In this document: positions 8,118-19,651 of the stretch, in pieces
Layout of the letters: each line of letters begins with the position of its first letter
Numbering within the stretch: position 1 is the first letter of the stretch
Assembly: GCA_003248965.1 (NCBI GenBank)
Contig: QFQU01000005.1
Coordinates: 62,001 to 126,000 of the forward strand
Direction of reading: 5' to 3'
From: Brevundimonas sp.
Lineage (GTDB): Bacteria; Pseudomonadota; Alphaproteobacteria; Caulobacterales; Caulobacteraceae
DNA length: 64,000 bases
Position numbers and translations under genes: made by a program
The notes under the pieces: model-generated
The model's database searches: none
What the model saw: the letters and a program-made list of their open reading frames with translations, nothing else
What the model was told of the DNA's origin: nothing

Positions 8118-8474
8118 ATGAAAGATCTGAAGACCGGATTCACCGACCGCCTGACCGCCCAGCAGGAAGCCAAGAAGGCCCTGCTCGCCAAGTTCAAGCC
8201 CAAGCCCGCCGCTCCCGATCCCGAGTTCGAACGTCTCGCCGAAAAGCGGGCCGCAGAAAAGGAGGCCCTGCGTCAGCAGCACGAACTGGCCAAGGCCGAG
8301 CTGCGCCGCGAGAAGGCCGAGAAGGAAGCTGCGCGCCTGGCCGCGGAAATGGCCGCTCAGGAAGCGATCGACGCCGAAAAGCGCGCCGACCGGAAGGCGC
8401 GCAAACAACTGACCAAGGAAGAGCAGAAGGCCAAGCGGGACGCCCGCTACGCCGCGCGCAAGGCCCGCCGCTAA
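8118..8474 (+). CDS. DUF6481 family protein
   Basis: 118 residues, almost entirely Lys, Glu, Ala and Arg, predicted as one long charged helix or coiled coil (about 45-118) with a basic C-terminus ending ARYAARKARR. It resembles the alphaproteobacterial DUF6481 family, whose members begin with a K(D/F)-K-x-x-F-x-D-R-L block and often lie near cold-shock genes. Function unknown; an RNA or nucleoid interaction is conceivable from the basic tail. A strong terminator follows directly. Confidence 0.75.
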   Translation: MKDLKTGFTDRLTAQQEAKKALLAKFKPKPAAPDPEFERLAEKRAAEKEALRQQHELAKAELRREKAEKEAARLAAEMAAQEAIDAEKRADRKARKQLTKEEQKAKRDARYAARKARR

Positions 8475-8497
8475 GGCGGACAGTCTTTCCGGGATCG

Positions 8498-8530
8498 ACG
8501 CGCCGAGGGCTTCTTCGGCGCGTTTTTCTT
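8498..8530 (+). terminator. Rho-independent terminator after DUF6481 gene
   Basis: A perfect 9-bp stem (ACGCGCCGA / TCGGCGCGT) with an 8-nt loop is followed by TTTTTCTTT, 24 nt after the stop codon. Confidence 0.85.
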
Positions 8531-8654
8531 TGGACGGCGTCCTGGGCGCGCCATAACGCCGATCCGCCAGGGCCTGAAAACGGCCCATAAGTTCGGCCAT
8601 TGCATCGTTACGGCGGCGTTCTCATTTGAAGGCGTCGCCTCTTTCGGATTTGGA

Positions 8655-9830
8655 ATGACCCTGACGCGGTGGACATTGGTGTGGCGGACGCTGAAGCGTT
8701 CGGCGGCGGCCCTGCCGGCCGTCGGCGCCGTGCTGGGCGTCGCCCTGGCCGCCGGGTCGACCGAACGCCCCGACATCGACCGCACCGCCGAGGCCGTGGC
8801 CCGGATCACCGGCGGCGATCTGGGCGGCAAGGGCCTGTCGGCGCTCGAGGCGCGGCTGAGCCCGTCACAATTGGCCCTGGCGCAACGTCATGACCCGCGC
8901 CTGCTGCAACCCGCCCTCTATGGGCTGACGCCGGGGTGGGAGAGCCTGACCTTGGCGGGCAAGCCCTCGCTGGACCTGGGCAAGACCGGTCTGGAGGCCC
9001 AGCGGTTGAACGCGGCGGTTCCCACGGCGGCCGGCGCTCTGCGGCCCGCCCTGCCGTTCGTCTTCAAGGGCGGGGCCGAGGATCGCCGTCGCGCCGTGCG
9101 CTGCCTGACCCAGGCCGTCTATTTCGAGGCGGCGCTGGAGCCGGACGCTGGCCAGGCCGCCGTGGCCCAGGTGGTGCTGAACCGCGTGCGCGATCCCAAC
9201 TACGCCGACACCGTCTGCGGCGTGGTGTTCGAAGGCGCCGAGCGGACGACCGGCTGCCAGTTCAGCTTCACCTGCGACGGTTCCCTGGCTCAGACGCCCG
9301 TGCCCTGGGCGTGGGATCGCGCCCGCAAGGTGGCCGAACGCGCCCTGAACGGGGCGGTGGCCCAGCAGGTCGGGACGGCGACCCACTATCATGCCGACTA
9401 TGTCCATCCCTGGTGGGCGCCGACGGTGGCCAAGGTGACGCAGATCGGGGCGCATATCTTCTATCGCTGGAAGGGTTTCGCCGGTGAAACCGCCGCCTTC
9501 CGCAACGCCTATCGCGGGCATGAGCCGGCGATCGACGAGGCGCGCTTCGCCAAGGCGCGCCTGCCGGCCCTGCAGGCTGGTCAGGCCACGGAGGGCGCCG
9601 ATCCGAATGCGGTCGGTTCCGGCGCGCCGATGAAGACGGTGGAGATCGATGGTCATCAGCGCGTGGTGGGGGTGGTCAGCCTGGGCGGACGTCGCCTGCC
9701 GACGCGCGAGGAGGTGGCCGCCATCAACGCCCGCCTGTCGACGATGGAGGCGCCCAAACCCGCCGCCCAGCCGGCGCCGGAAGGCGTGACGCCGATGGAG
9801 GTCGAAGAGGTCGGCCGGCCCGCGCGCTGA
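8655..9830 (+). CDS. Cell wall hydrolase, SleB/CwlJ family (second copy)
   Basis: 391 residues, paralog of the product of 6134-7240. The N-terminus has a hydrophobic signal/anchor (about 15-34). The hydrolase domain runs from about 150 to 270: CLTQAVYFEAALE with proposed catalytic Glu158, AQVVLNRVRDP, CGVVFEGA, CQFSFTCDG, ATHYHADYV. RHDP at about 78-81 precedes the domain as in the paralog. A C-terminal tail of about 120 residues contains a short segment on either side of GGRRLPTREEV. ATG at 8655 lacks a strong ribosome site. Role inferred as peptidoglycan remodelling. Confidence 0.88.
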   Translation: MTLTRWTLVWRTLKRSAAALPAVGAVLGVALAAGSTERPDIDRTAEAVARITGGDLGGKGLSALEARLSPSQLALAQRHDPRLLQPALYGLTPGWESLTLAGKPSLDLGKTGLEAQRLNAAVPTAAGALRPALPFVFKGGAEDRRRAVRCLTQAVYFEAALEPDAGQAAVAQVVLNRVRDPNYADTVCGVVFEGAERTTGCQFSFTCDGSLAQTPVPWAWDRARKVAERALNGAVAQQVGTATHYHADYVHPWWAPTVAKVTQIGAHIFYRWKGFAGETAAFRNAYRGHEPAIDEARFAKARLPALQAGQATEGADPNAVGSGAPMKTVEIDGHQRVVGVVSLGGRRLPTREEVAAINARLSTMEAPKPAAQPAPEGVTPMEVEEVGRPAR

Positions 9831-9851
9831 CCCCGAGGCGGGGTCGGTCCC

Positions 9852-10859
9852 CTACCAGACGCCGATCTTCTCCGCCTCGGCGTGGCTGATGGGGTGGTGG
9901 GCCTTGGCGTGGTCTTCTTCGGCGAGGAAACGAGCGGCCTCAAGCGCGGCCATGCAGCCCATGCCGGCGGCGGTGACAGCCTGGCGATAGACGTCGTCGG
10001 TGACGTCGCCGGCGGCCCAGACCCCCTCGATCGCGGTGGAGGCCGTGCCGGGCTTGACCCGCAGATAGCCGCCCGAGTTGGTTTCCAGCTGGCCCTTGAA
10101 CAGTTCCGACGACGGGGCGTGGCCGATGGCGATGAAGACGCCGTCGGCGGGGATTTCGCGGGTCGATCCATCCTTGACGTTCTTCAGGCGGACGCCCGTG
10201 ACATTGCGGGCGATGCCGTCCACGACGCCGACGATCTCCTCGATGGCGACGTCCCAGATCACCTCGACCTTGGGGTTGGCGAACAGGCGGTCCTGCAGGA
10301 TTTTCTCGGCGCGGAACTCATCGCGGCGGTGAACGACCGTGACCTTGGAGGCGAAGTTGGTCAGGAACAGCGCCTCTTCGACCGCCGTATTGCCGCCGCC
10401 GACGACCACGACCTGCTTGCCGCGATAGAAGAAGCCGTCGCAGGTGGCGCAGGCCGAGACGCCGAAGCCCTGATAGGCGGCCTCTGACTCCAGCCCCAGC
10501 CACTTGGCCTGGGCGCCGGTGGAGATGATGACCGTCTCGGCCAGAATCTCGTCGCCGCCGTCCAGCTTCAGCCGGAACGGACGCTGGGACAGGTCGGCGG
10601 AGGTGACGATGTCGTGGATGACCTCGGTGCCGACATGCAGGGCCTGGGCCTGCATCTGCTCCATCAGCCACGGACCCTGGATAGTCTCGGCGAAGCCGGG
10701 ATAGTTCTCGACGTCGGTGGTGATGGTCAGCTGGCCGCCGGGCTGGATGCCGGCGATGACGACGGGGTTCAGCGAGGCGCGCGCCGCATAGATGGCGGCG
10801 GTCCAGCCGGCGGGGCCGGAACCGATGATGGCGACGCGGACGGTTCTGGGAGTGCTCAT
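9852..10859 (-). CDS. trxB: Thioredoxin-disulfide reductase
   Basis: FAD/NADPH enzyme that reduces thioredoxin in the cytosol. 335 residues. FAD-binding GSGPAG is at 13-18, redox-active CATC at 137-140, NADPH-binding GGGNTAVEEA follows, and the C-terminal FAD motif GVWAAGDVTDDVYRQAVTAAG is intact. Single gene, divergent from the small membrane protein at 10929. Confidence 0.96.
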   Translation of the reverse strand: MSTPRTVRVAIIGSGPAGWTAAIYAARASLNPVVIAGIQPGGQLTITTDVENYPGFAETIQGPWLMEQMQAQALHVGTEVIHDIVTSADLSQRPFRLKLDGGDEILAETVIISTGAQAKWLGLESEAAYQGFGVSACATCDGFFYRGKQVVVVGGGNTAVEEALFLTNFASKVTVVHRRDEFRAEKILQDRLFANPKVEVIWDVAIEEIVGVVDGIARNVTGVRLKNVKDGSTREIPADGVFIAIGHAPSSELFKGQLETNSGGYLRVKPGTASTAIEGVWAAGDVTDDVYRQAVTAAGMGCMAALEAARFLAEEDHAKAHHPISHAEAEKIGVW

Positions 10860-10928
10860 GGCGCCTATTTAGGGGCTGATTCCTTTTCGCGCGATGCTAG
10901 TCTTGTCGGGCGAGCACGGGAGAGGGGA

Positions 10929-11141
10929 ATGAACAAGAAAGCGGCGGCCTTCCTGCCCATCGGAATCGGGGTCGGGGTTTCGATCGGAACAGCCTTGGGG
11001 TTGGCGCTGGACAATCTGGCCCTGGGGATCGCGCTGGGCGTCGCCATAGGCTCGGGCCTCGGTGTCGCGGGCATGGGCGCCGCCCAGGCCAGGTCCGGGA
11101 AGGAAGAGGATTCGGACGACAAGGGCGGCGGGGCCGCCTGA
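10929..11141 (+). CDS. Small glycine-rich membrane protein
   Basis: 70 residues. Two hydrophobic segments rich in Gly, Ala and Leu (about 7-28 and 30-52) are followed by an acidic/lysine tail. A purine-rich ribosome site (GGGAGAGGGGA) abuts the ATG, and a strong terminator lies just downstream, so it is probably a monocistronic gene. No recognised function. Confidence 0.7.
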   Translation: MNKKAAAFLPIGIGVGVSIGTALGLALDNLALGIALGVAIGSGLGVAGMGAAQARSGKEEDSDDKGGGAA

Positions 11142-11156
11142 GCGCCGCCTTTTTTG

Positions 11157-11179
11157 AGTGCACTTTCGTGCACTTTTTT
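11157..11179 (+). terminator. Rho-independent terminator
   Basis: AGTGCAC-TTTC-GTGCACT, a perfect 7-bp stem with 4-nt loop, runs straight into TTTTTT. It ends the 10929 gene transcript. Confidence 0.85.
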
Positions 11180-11272
11180 GCGATTCATTCTCAGAGCGCC
11201 GTCCAGCCAGGAGATGGGCTTTAGGTCACGCCTGCGTCAGGATTGGGCGGGGCGAGACGGGCTGGCGATAAT

Positions 11273-12247
11273 TCAGCGCGTCCGCATCGCCTCCAGCACC
11301 GCGCGGGCGGCGCGGTCGGTTTCGGCGAGGGGTTCGTAGGTCCAGGGGATCAGCGCGCCGTCGAACGGCCGGGCGGCGCCGCGCGAACGCAGGTCATCGT
11401 GCAGTCGGGCGAACTTGCCGGCGGACTTCAGCGGGACCATCGGCAGGATGTGAACCGGCTTGCCCGTCGAGGCGGCCTCGGCGGCCATGTTGGCGCTGTC
11501 CTCTGTGACCAGCACATGATCGGCGTAATGCAGGAAGCCGAACAGTGGGTTGTCGCCCGTCCCGTCCCAGATCCAGCCGGGCAGGGCGGACAGTCGCGTG
11601 GTCATGGCCGCCTTGGCCAACTCCGGCGTGCGGCGCGAGAAGGTCAGCATCAGCGAACCGCCCGCCGTCCGCACGGCGTCTGCGATCCGGTCGGCCAGGG
11701 CGGCGGCGTGGGCGGGGGGCAGGTCGAAGGCCTTTGACCGACCGCCGATCAGGACCGCAATGCGCGGATGGGGCAGGGGGGCGATCCGGTCGGCGAAGGC
11801 GGGGGCGGCGTCGGCGATCCGCTGCGGCGTGATGCGGTGCGGCGAGCCGGTGATCTCGAAGACATTGTCGCCCGACAGGCCGTCGTGGGCGGGCGCCACG
11901 ATCATGTCGTAGCGGGCGTTGGCCCAGCGTGGGTCCTGGGTCTGGACGACGAAGGTCTTGCCGCCGCTCCACTGTTTCACCCGTGTCGAAAGGGGCAGGG
12001 TGGCGCGGCCCGTCGCGATCCACAGGTCGGGCCAGGGGGCGGCGAGGGCGTCCGAGGCGGGGTCCAGCATCGCCCGCGTCTTCAACGCCGAGGGCCAGCG
12101 GTCGAACGGCCTGCGCCAGCGGATGTGCTTGGTGGTGATTTCGGCCGGGGTCAGACGCTGCACCGCCTCGGCCAGGCCCAGCGCCTGGTTCTCGATCCCG
12201 GCGCGGCCGTCCGACACGACCCAGATGCTGAGGGGGGCGGCCGTCAT
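11273..12247 (-). CDS. Mitochondrial fission ELM1 family protein
   Basis: 324 residues. The N-terminal pattern WVVSDGRAGIENQALGLAEA and the C-terminal LVTEDSANMAAEAASTGKPVHI are hallmarks of the ELM1 family, a glycosyltransferase-B-like family named for a plant mitochondrial fission protein and common in alphaproteobacteria with unknown function. I chose ATG at 12247, with GGGGAGGGAGAC upstream, over an in-frame ATG 33 bases earlier. The ribosome site lies in the right arm of a perfect 12-bp hairpin. It follows greA by 46 nt on the same strand. Confidence 0.85.
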   Translation of the reverse strand: MTAAPLSIWVVSDGRAGIENQALGLAEAVQRLTPAEITTKHIRWRRPFDRWPSALKTRAMLDPASDALAAPWPDLWIATGRATLPLSTRVKQWSGGKTFVVQTQDPRWANARYDMIVAPAHDGLSGDNVFEITGSPHRITPQRIADAAPAFADRIAPLPHPRIAVLIGGRSKAFDLPPAHAAALADRIADAVRTAGGSLMLTFSRRTPELAKAAMTTRLSALPGWIWDGTGDNPLFGFLHYADHVLVTEDSANMAAEAASTGKPVHILPMVPLKSAGKFARLHDDLRSRGAARPFDGALIPWTYEPLAETDRAARAVLEAMRTR

Positions 12248-12248
12248 G

Positions 12249-12275
12249 TCTCCCTCCCCGGCGCGGGGAGGGAGA
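12249..12275. repeat. 12-bp perfect inverted repeat covering a ribosome site
   Basis: TCTCCCTCCCCG and CGGGGAGGGAGA are separated by 3 nt between greA and the ELM1 gene. On the minus strand the second arm holds the GGGGAGGGAG ribosome site of the ELM1 gene, so the hairpin would hide it. There is no T-run, so it is not an ordinary terminator; it may be a copy of an intergenic repeat. Confidence 0.7.
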
Positions 12276-12293
12276 GACATGCAGGCGGTGGGC

Positions 12294-12767
12294 CTATTTC
12301 CACTCGACCTTGAGGATTTCGTAGGCCTTCACGCCGCCGGGGGTGTTGACCTCGACCACGTCGCCGACCTCCTTGGAGATCATGGCGCGGGCGATGGGGG
12401 AGGCGATGGAGATCTTGCCCTTCTTCACGTCGGCTTCGTGTTCGCCGACGATCTGATAGCGGGCCTCTTCATCGGTGTCTTCGTCCACCACGGTGACGGT
12501 GGCGCCGAACTTGACCTGGTTTCCCGACAGTTTGGACACGTCGATGACCTGGGCGCGGCTGATCTTGTCCTCGATCTCGGCGATCTGCCCCTCGATCCAG
12601 CCCTGCCGCTCCTTGGCCGCATGATACTCGGCGTTTTCGGACAGGTCGCCGTGTTCGCGGGCCTCGGAAATGGCCGCGATCACGCTGGGCCTTTCCACCG
12701 ACTTCAATTGCTTCAGTTGATCGTCGAGGGTGCGATAACCCTCGGCCGTCATCGGCACTTTTTCCAT
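12294..12767 (-). CDS. greA: Transcription elongation factor GreA
   Basis: Rescues backtracked RNA polymerase by stimulating transcript cleavage in the secondary channel. 157 residues from ATG at 12767, the usual length; an upstream in-frame ATG would add 30 residues with no family similarity. The N-terminal coiled coil carries the acidic tip region (REHGDLSENAEYHAAKERQ), and the C-terminal FKBP-like domain ends with SIASPIARAMISKEVGDVVEV. Confidence 0.96.
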   Translation of the reverse strand: MEKVPMTAEGYRTLDDQLKQLKSVERPSVIAAISEAREHGDLSENAEYHAAKERQGWIEGQIAEIEDKISRAQVIDVSKLSGNQVKFGATVTVVDEDTDEEARYQIVGEHEADVKKGKISIASPIARAMISKEVGDVVEVNTPGGVKAYEILKVEWK

Positions 12768-12923
12768 TGTGTCGTGATTTTTCTTATTCGCCCAGAGACT
12801 GGAAAGACGCGGAGTAGGCACACAAAAGGCCGCGGGGCGGGCGCGGCCGGGCATCAAAACTAGGGCAAACGGGGGCGGAATTCAAGGGTTGTCGTCGCAA
12901 CTCCCGCGCGTGGATGTCGAGGG

Positions 12924-13124
12924 TCAGGTGCGGATGCGCGGCTCCGGCTTGCGCTCGCGGTGCAGAACGCCCTTGATCAGGCTGAGGGCCAGCCAGGCGA
13001 TGGCCGCCAGGCCCAGGATCATAAACAGCCCCGACAACAGGACGGCGCCGGCCGCCATGAAGGCCAGGACGAAGGCGATGGCCGCGCCTAGCGCGGCGAT
13101 GATCTGAAGGGTTTTGAGGCGCAT
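12924..13124 (-). CDS. Small two-TM membrane protein
   Basis: 66 residues. A hydrophobic hairpin (about 8-30 and 33-52) ends in a basic tail HRERKPEPRIRT. No family recognised. Start ATG at 13124. Its neighbours are greA upstream on the same strand and the glutathione transferase; no functional link is evident. Confidence 0.6.
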   Translation of the reverse strand: MRLKTLQIIAALGAAIAFVLAFMAAGAVLLSGLFMILGLAAIAWLALSLIKGVLHRERKPEPRIRT

Positions 13125-13176
13125 GAAGCGTTAACGCCTCATGGGGCGTCCGGTTGCCCCGAATTGCCCCGAACCG

Positions 13177-13842
13177 TCAGGCGTAGGCGTAGGGACCGCC
13201 GCGTTCCAGCGCCCGACGATAGGCGGGGCGGGCGTGGATGCGCGACAGGAAGGCTCTGAGCCGCGGGCGGTCTGCGGGATCGAAGGCCCGGTCGGCTCCG
13301 GCCTCGACCGGAAAGCTCATCATGATGTCGGCGGCCGTGAATTGATCGCCGGCGAACCATTCGGACCGCGCCAGTTCAGCCTCCCAGAAGCCGACGTGAT
13401 CGCGAAGCTGGGGATCGACGAAGCCGGCGATGGCCTTGTCCGATATCTGCTTGACCAGGGGGCGCATCAGGCCCGGCGCCCGGCGCGGCAGAAGGCCGAA
13501 CACCAGCTTCAGCAGAAGCGGCGGCATGGCCGATCCCTCGGCGTAGTGCAGCCAATAGGTGAAGCGGCGGGCGTCTTCGGTCCCCGCCGCCGGGCGCAGG
13601 CGGCCCTCGCCATAGACGTCCAGCAGATAGTCGACGATAGCGCCGGTTTCGGCCACGGTGACGTCGCCGTCCTGGATCACCGGCGACTTGCCCAAGGGGT
13701 GGATGGCGCGCAGTGTCGCCGGCGCCAGCCGGGTCCGGGCGTCGCGTTCATAGCGCACGACCTCGTAGGGCAGGCCCAACTCCTCCAGCAGCCACAGGAC
13801 GCGCTGGGAGCGGCTGTCGTTCAGATGATGGACCTTGATCAT
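13177..13842 (-). CDS. Glutathione S-transferase family protein
   Basis: 221 residues from ATG at 13842 (GGAG upstream). The thioredoxin-like N-terminal domain contains SRSQRVLWLLEELGLPYE and the cis-Pro/glutathione-binding segment GKSPVIQDGDVTVAETGAIVDYL. The all-helical C-terminal domain has FAGDQFTAADIMMSFPVE, the conserved N-capping motif. The first-domain Ser/Tyr region (HHLNDSRSQR) fits a beta/zeta-like soluble transferase. Substrate unknown; expected to conjugate or reduce electrophiles with glutathione. Confidence 0.88.
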   Translation of the reverse strand: MIKVHHLNDSRSQRVLWLLEELGLPYEVVRYERDARTRLAPATLRAIHPLGKSPVIQDGDVTVAETGAIVDYLLDVYGEGRLRPAAGTEDARRFTYWLHYAEGSAMPPLLLKLVFGLLPRRAPGLMRPLVKQISDKAIAGFVDPQLRDHVGFWEAELARSEWFAGDQFTAADIMMSFPVEAGADRAFDPADRPRLRAFLSRIHARPAYRRALERGGPYAYA

Positions 13843-13899
13843 GAGAGGCGCTCCGTTGGACGGCGGACTATCGGGCGCCCCCGTCGCCAAAGTCGAGCG

Positions 13900-14121
13900 C
13901 TATCGCGGGGTGCGACCGCTCCAACGCGCCCGACGTGCGGGACGCGGCGGAGGCGGGGTCGCCGCCGGGCCGGCGCGGCCGCGCTCGCGACGGCTGCGCC
14001 ACACCTCATAGGCCAGGGTGGCCAGGGCCAGCTTGCCGGCGTGACGGCCGGCCAGACGGCGTCCGCCCTTGGACAACAGAAGGCCGCCCAGCATGGGAAC
14101 CAGCCTGTGCAGTCGGGACAT
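13900..14121 (-). CDS. Small basic hypothetical protein
   Basis: 73 residues, strongly basic, with a mildly hydrophobic N-terminal stretch (about 7-17) and an Arg/Pro-rich tail. GAAGGAGATTCCC before the ATG is an excellent ribosome site, which is the main support. No family recognised. It lies 57 nt before the glutathione transferase start on the same strand. Confidence 0.55.
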   Translation of the reverse strand: MSRLHRLVPMLGGLLLSKGGRRLAGRHAGKLALATLAYEVWRSRRERGRAGPAATPPPPRPARRARWSGRTPR

Positions 14122-14262
14122 GGGAATCTCCTTCGGAGCCTATAAGTCTGGGCCTGTAACGCGCAGGTTGGGCGGCCGGTTCTCGGTGCGGCGATTTGAA
14201 CTGACGACAGGATGCAGAAGGTTTGGCGCGCGCGACGTGCGAAGCAGTGCTACGCCAGAGCC

Positions 14263-15546
14263 ATGAGCCGTTCCCGTTTCGCCGCCTTCTTCACCTCTCT
14301 GAGCTTCTTCGTCATCGTGGCCCTGGTCGCCGGGGTGGCGGCCGGCGCCGCGGCCCAAAACGCCCATGCCCCCTGGCTGACCGCCGCCCTGGGCGCGCTG
14401 GAGGGGCTGGGCCAGGTCTGGCTGAACGCCCTTCGGATGACGGTGATGCCGCTGGTCTTCAGCCTGCTGGTCACGGGGATCGTCTCCATCGCCGATGCGG
14501 CGGCGACCGGGCGGATCGCCGCGCGCTCCTTGGTGGTGTTCGGCCTGATGCTGGTCGCGGCGACGGTCTATGCGATCCTGGCGGGCCTGGGCCTGCTGAC
14601 CCTGTGGCCCATCGATCCCGAGGCCGGGCGCGCGATGCTGGCGGGGATTCCGTCCGATGCGGCGGCCGCCGTGGGCCGGGCCGCGCAGACGAACGCACTG
14701 GACGCCTTCCTGTCCAGCCTGGCGCCGTCCAATGTCATCAAGGCGGCGGCCGACGACGGCGTGCTGGCGGTGGTGGTCTTCGCCGTGGCGTTCGGATTTG
14801 CGGCCACGCGTATCCGCGCCGATCTGCGGCGCCCCCTGGCGGGCTTCTTCGAGGCTGTGGCCGAGACCATGGTGGTGATCGTCCACTGGGTGCTGCTGGC
14901 CGCGCCCTTCGGGGTGTTCGCCCTGGCCCTGGGCGTGGGGCTGCGGGCGGGACTGGGCGTGGCGGGCACGCTGGCCCACTATGTCGCCATCCTGTGCCTG
15001 AGCCAGATCGGCCTGATCCTGCTGATCTATGTCGCCGTGACCCTGTGGGGGCGCATCTCCCTGGCCCGATTCGCGCGCGCCGCCGCCCCGGCCCAGGTGG
15101 TGGCGGTCTCGACCCAGTCCTCCCTGGCCAGCCTGCCGGTGATGATCGAGCGGGCGCGCGACTGGCTGGGCGTGCCCCAGGCCTCGGCGGGCCTCGTTCT
15201 GCCGCTGGCGGTGGCGGTGTTCCGCATCACCAGCCCGGTCGCCAACCTGGGGGTCTGCCTCTATGTGGCGCAGTTGAACGGGATCGAACTGGGGCTGGGC
15301 GCCCTGGTGGCGGGCGGGCTGACGGCCATTGCCGTCTCCATCGCCTCGGTCGGCCTGCCGGGCCAGGTCAGCTTCTTCGCCAGCATCGCGCCGATCTGCC
15401 TGGCCATGGGCCTGCCCATCGGCGTCCTGCCCATCCTCCTGGCAGTGGAGGTCGTACCCGACATCTTCCGCACCGTCGGCAACGTCACCGCCGACCTGGC
15501 CGCGACGCGGATCGTGGCGGGAGAGGACATCACAGCCGAAGAATGA
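14263..15546 (+). CDS. Dicarboxylate/amino acid:cation symporter (DAACS family)
   Basis: 427-residue inner-membrane transporter with eight or more hydrophobic segments. Family marks include LRMTVMPLVFSLLVTGI, the serine-rich re-entrant loop STQSSLASLPVMI, and RITSPVANLGVCLYVAQL in the position of the substrate/cation-binding helix. It imports C4-dicarboxylates or acidic amino acids with Na+ or H+; exact substrate not predictable. ATG at 14263 places the first TM early; an upstream in-frame ATG at 14212 would add a basic 17-residue extension. The last 17 bases overlap the convergent DUF1294 gene. Confidence 0.88.
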   Translation: MSRSRFAAFFTSLSFFVIVALVAGVAAGAAAQNAHAPWLTAALGALEGLGQVWLNALRMTVMPLVFSLLVTGIVSIADAAATGRIAARSLVVFGLMLVAATVYAILAGLGLLTLWPIDPEAGRAMLAGIPSDAAAAVGRAAQTNALDAFLSSLAPSNVIKAAADDGVLAVVVFAVAFGFAATRIRADLRRPLAGFFEAVAETMVVIVHWVLLAAPFGVFALALGVGLRAGLGVAGTLAHYVAILCLSQIGLILLIYVAVTLWGRISLARFARAAAPAQVVAVSTQSSLASLPVMIERARDWLGVPQASAGLVLPLAVAVFRITSPVANLGVCLYVAQLNGIELGLGALVAGGLTAIAVSIASVGLPGQVSFFASIAPICLAMGLPIGVLPILLAVEVVPDIFRTVGNVTADLAATRIVAGEDITAEE

Positions 15547-15820
15547 CGATCAGGGCGGCGGTCAGAAGCAGGCCGACGTGCAATGTCAGGACAAGGCCCA
15601 TCCAGGTGCGGAAGGGCTCCTTGCGCGTCTTGTGGCGAAGGATGTGCTGGCCTAGCCAGGCTCCGAGACCACCCGCCAGAACGAACAGCAGCAGACGGCT
15701 CTCAGGGATGCGTTGAAGGCCCTGGCGCGCCATGTGCTTGTCCCAGGCGAAGGCGGCGAAGCCCGAGACTTCGGCCAGGAATATCGCCACGAGGGCGCGG
15801 TCGATGTCGGTGACTGACAT
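15530..15820 (-). CDS. DUF1294 family membrane protein
   Basis: 96 residues with three hydrophobic segments. The family signature YxWDK-like FAWDKHMARQGLQRIPESRLL and the GGLGAWLGQHILRHKTRKEPF motif are clear. DUF1294 proteins are sometimes fused to a cold-shock domain; here the domain stands alone. Function unknown. Its 3' end overlaps the symporter tail-to-tail by 17 bp. Confidence 0.85.
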   Translation of the reverse strand: MSVTDIDRALVAIFLAEVSGFAAFAWDKHMARQGLQRIPESRLLLFVLAGGLGAWLGQHILRHKTRKEPFRTWMGLVLTLHVGLLLTAALIVILRL

Positions 15821-15883
15821 GGTCTCTGGTCTTCATCGGAACGAAAGCCATCCTCCCGAAGAAAACCAGAGATTTGATGAACG

Positions 15884-19183
<3,300 letters not shown>

Positions 19184-19208
19184 CGCCAGCTCTTCTTCTT
19201 ATTGAACG

Positions 19209-19526
19209 CTAATGGGTCACGACCGCGCAGTCCCAGCCGTCGTAGTCCAGCTGGAAGGCCGCGGCCCAGGTCTGCATCATGGCCGAGACGGGCGCGAAAC
19301 TGTCCGCATCGACCGCCATGGTGGTCTCGAGAATGGTCATGTCGCCTTCGCCGCGCGCGATGAAGCCTGCGCGACGCGCCACCTCGCACAGGTCGCCGTG
19401 TCCGTCTTCGTCGCCCAGGAAGTAGAACAGGGTGTGGCGCGGGGTCACGCCGCTGTCGCCCTTCTCGGCCAGCGCCGCGCGCACCATGGCGTCGCGTTCG
19501 TCATGACTGATGTGCGAAGCGTCCAA
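19209..19526 (-). CDS. RraB-like ribonuclease E inhibitor family protein
   Basis: 105 residues, acidic, with the ferredoxin-like RraB/DUF1260 pattern: an N-terminal helix, TLFYFLGDEDGHGDLCEVARRAGF, then ILETTMAVDADSFAPVSAMMQTWAAAFQLDYDGWDC. RraB proteins bind RNase E and modulate mRNA turnover; that function is inferred here from family similarity only. The position 25 nt before carB suggests an operon. Confidence 0.7.
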   Translation of the reverse strand: MDASHISHDERDAMVRAALAEKGDSGVTPRHTLFYFLGDEDGHGDLCEVARRAGFIARGEGDMTILETTMAVDADSFAPVSAMMQTWAAAFQLDYDGWDCAVVTH

Positions 19527-19651
19527 GAGACTGCGCCGTCCTTCATTCCTGCGCGCGCAAGAAGCCGCCGCAGAGCCTGGCCCTGCGACACCTGCGCCGT
19601 GTTGTCGGTTAAGCGGCCCGTTTAGAGAGGGAGGGGCGGGGGGGCAAGACC

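Noticed and set aside
14148..14262. tRNA-like bases (GGTTCTCGG, GATTTGAACTGA) before the symporter
   Set aside because: No acceptor stem or anticodon arm can be folded on either strand.
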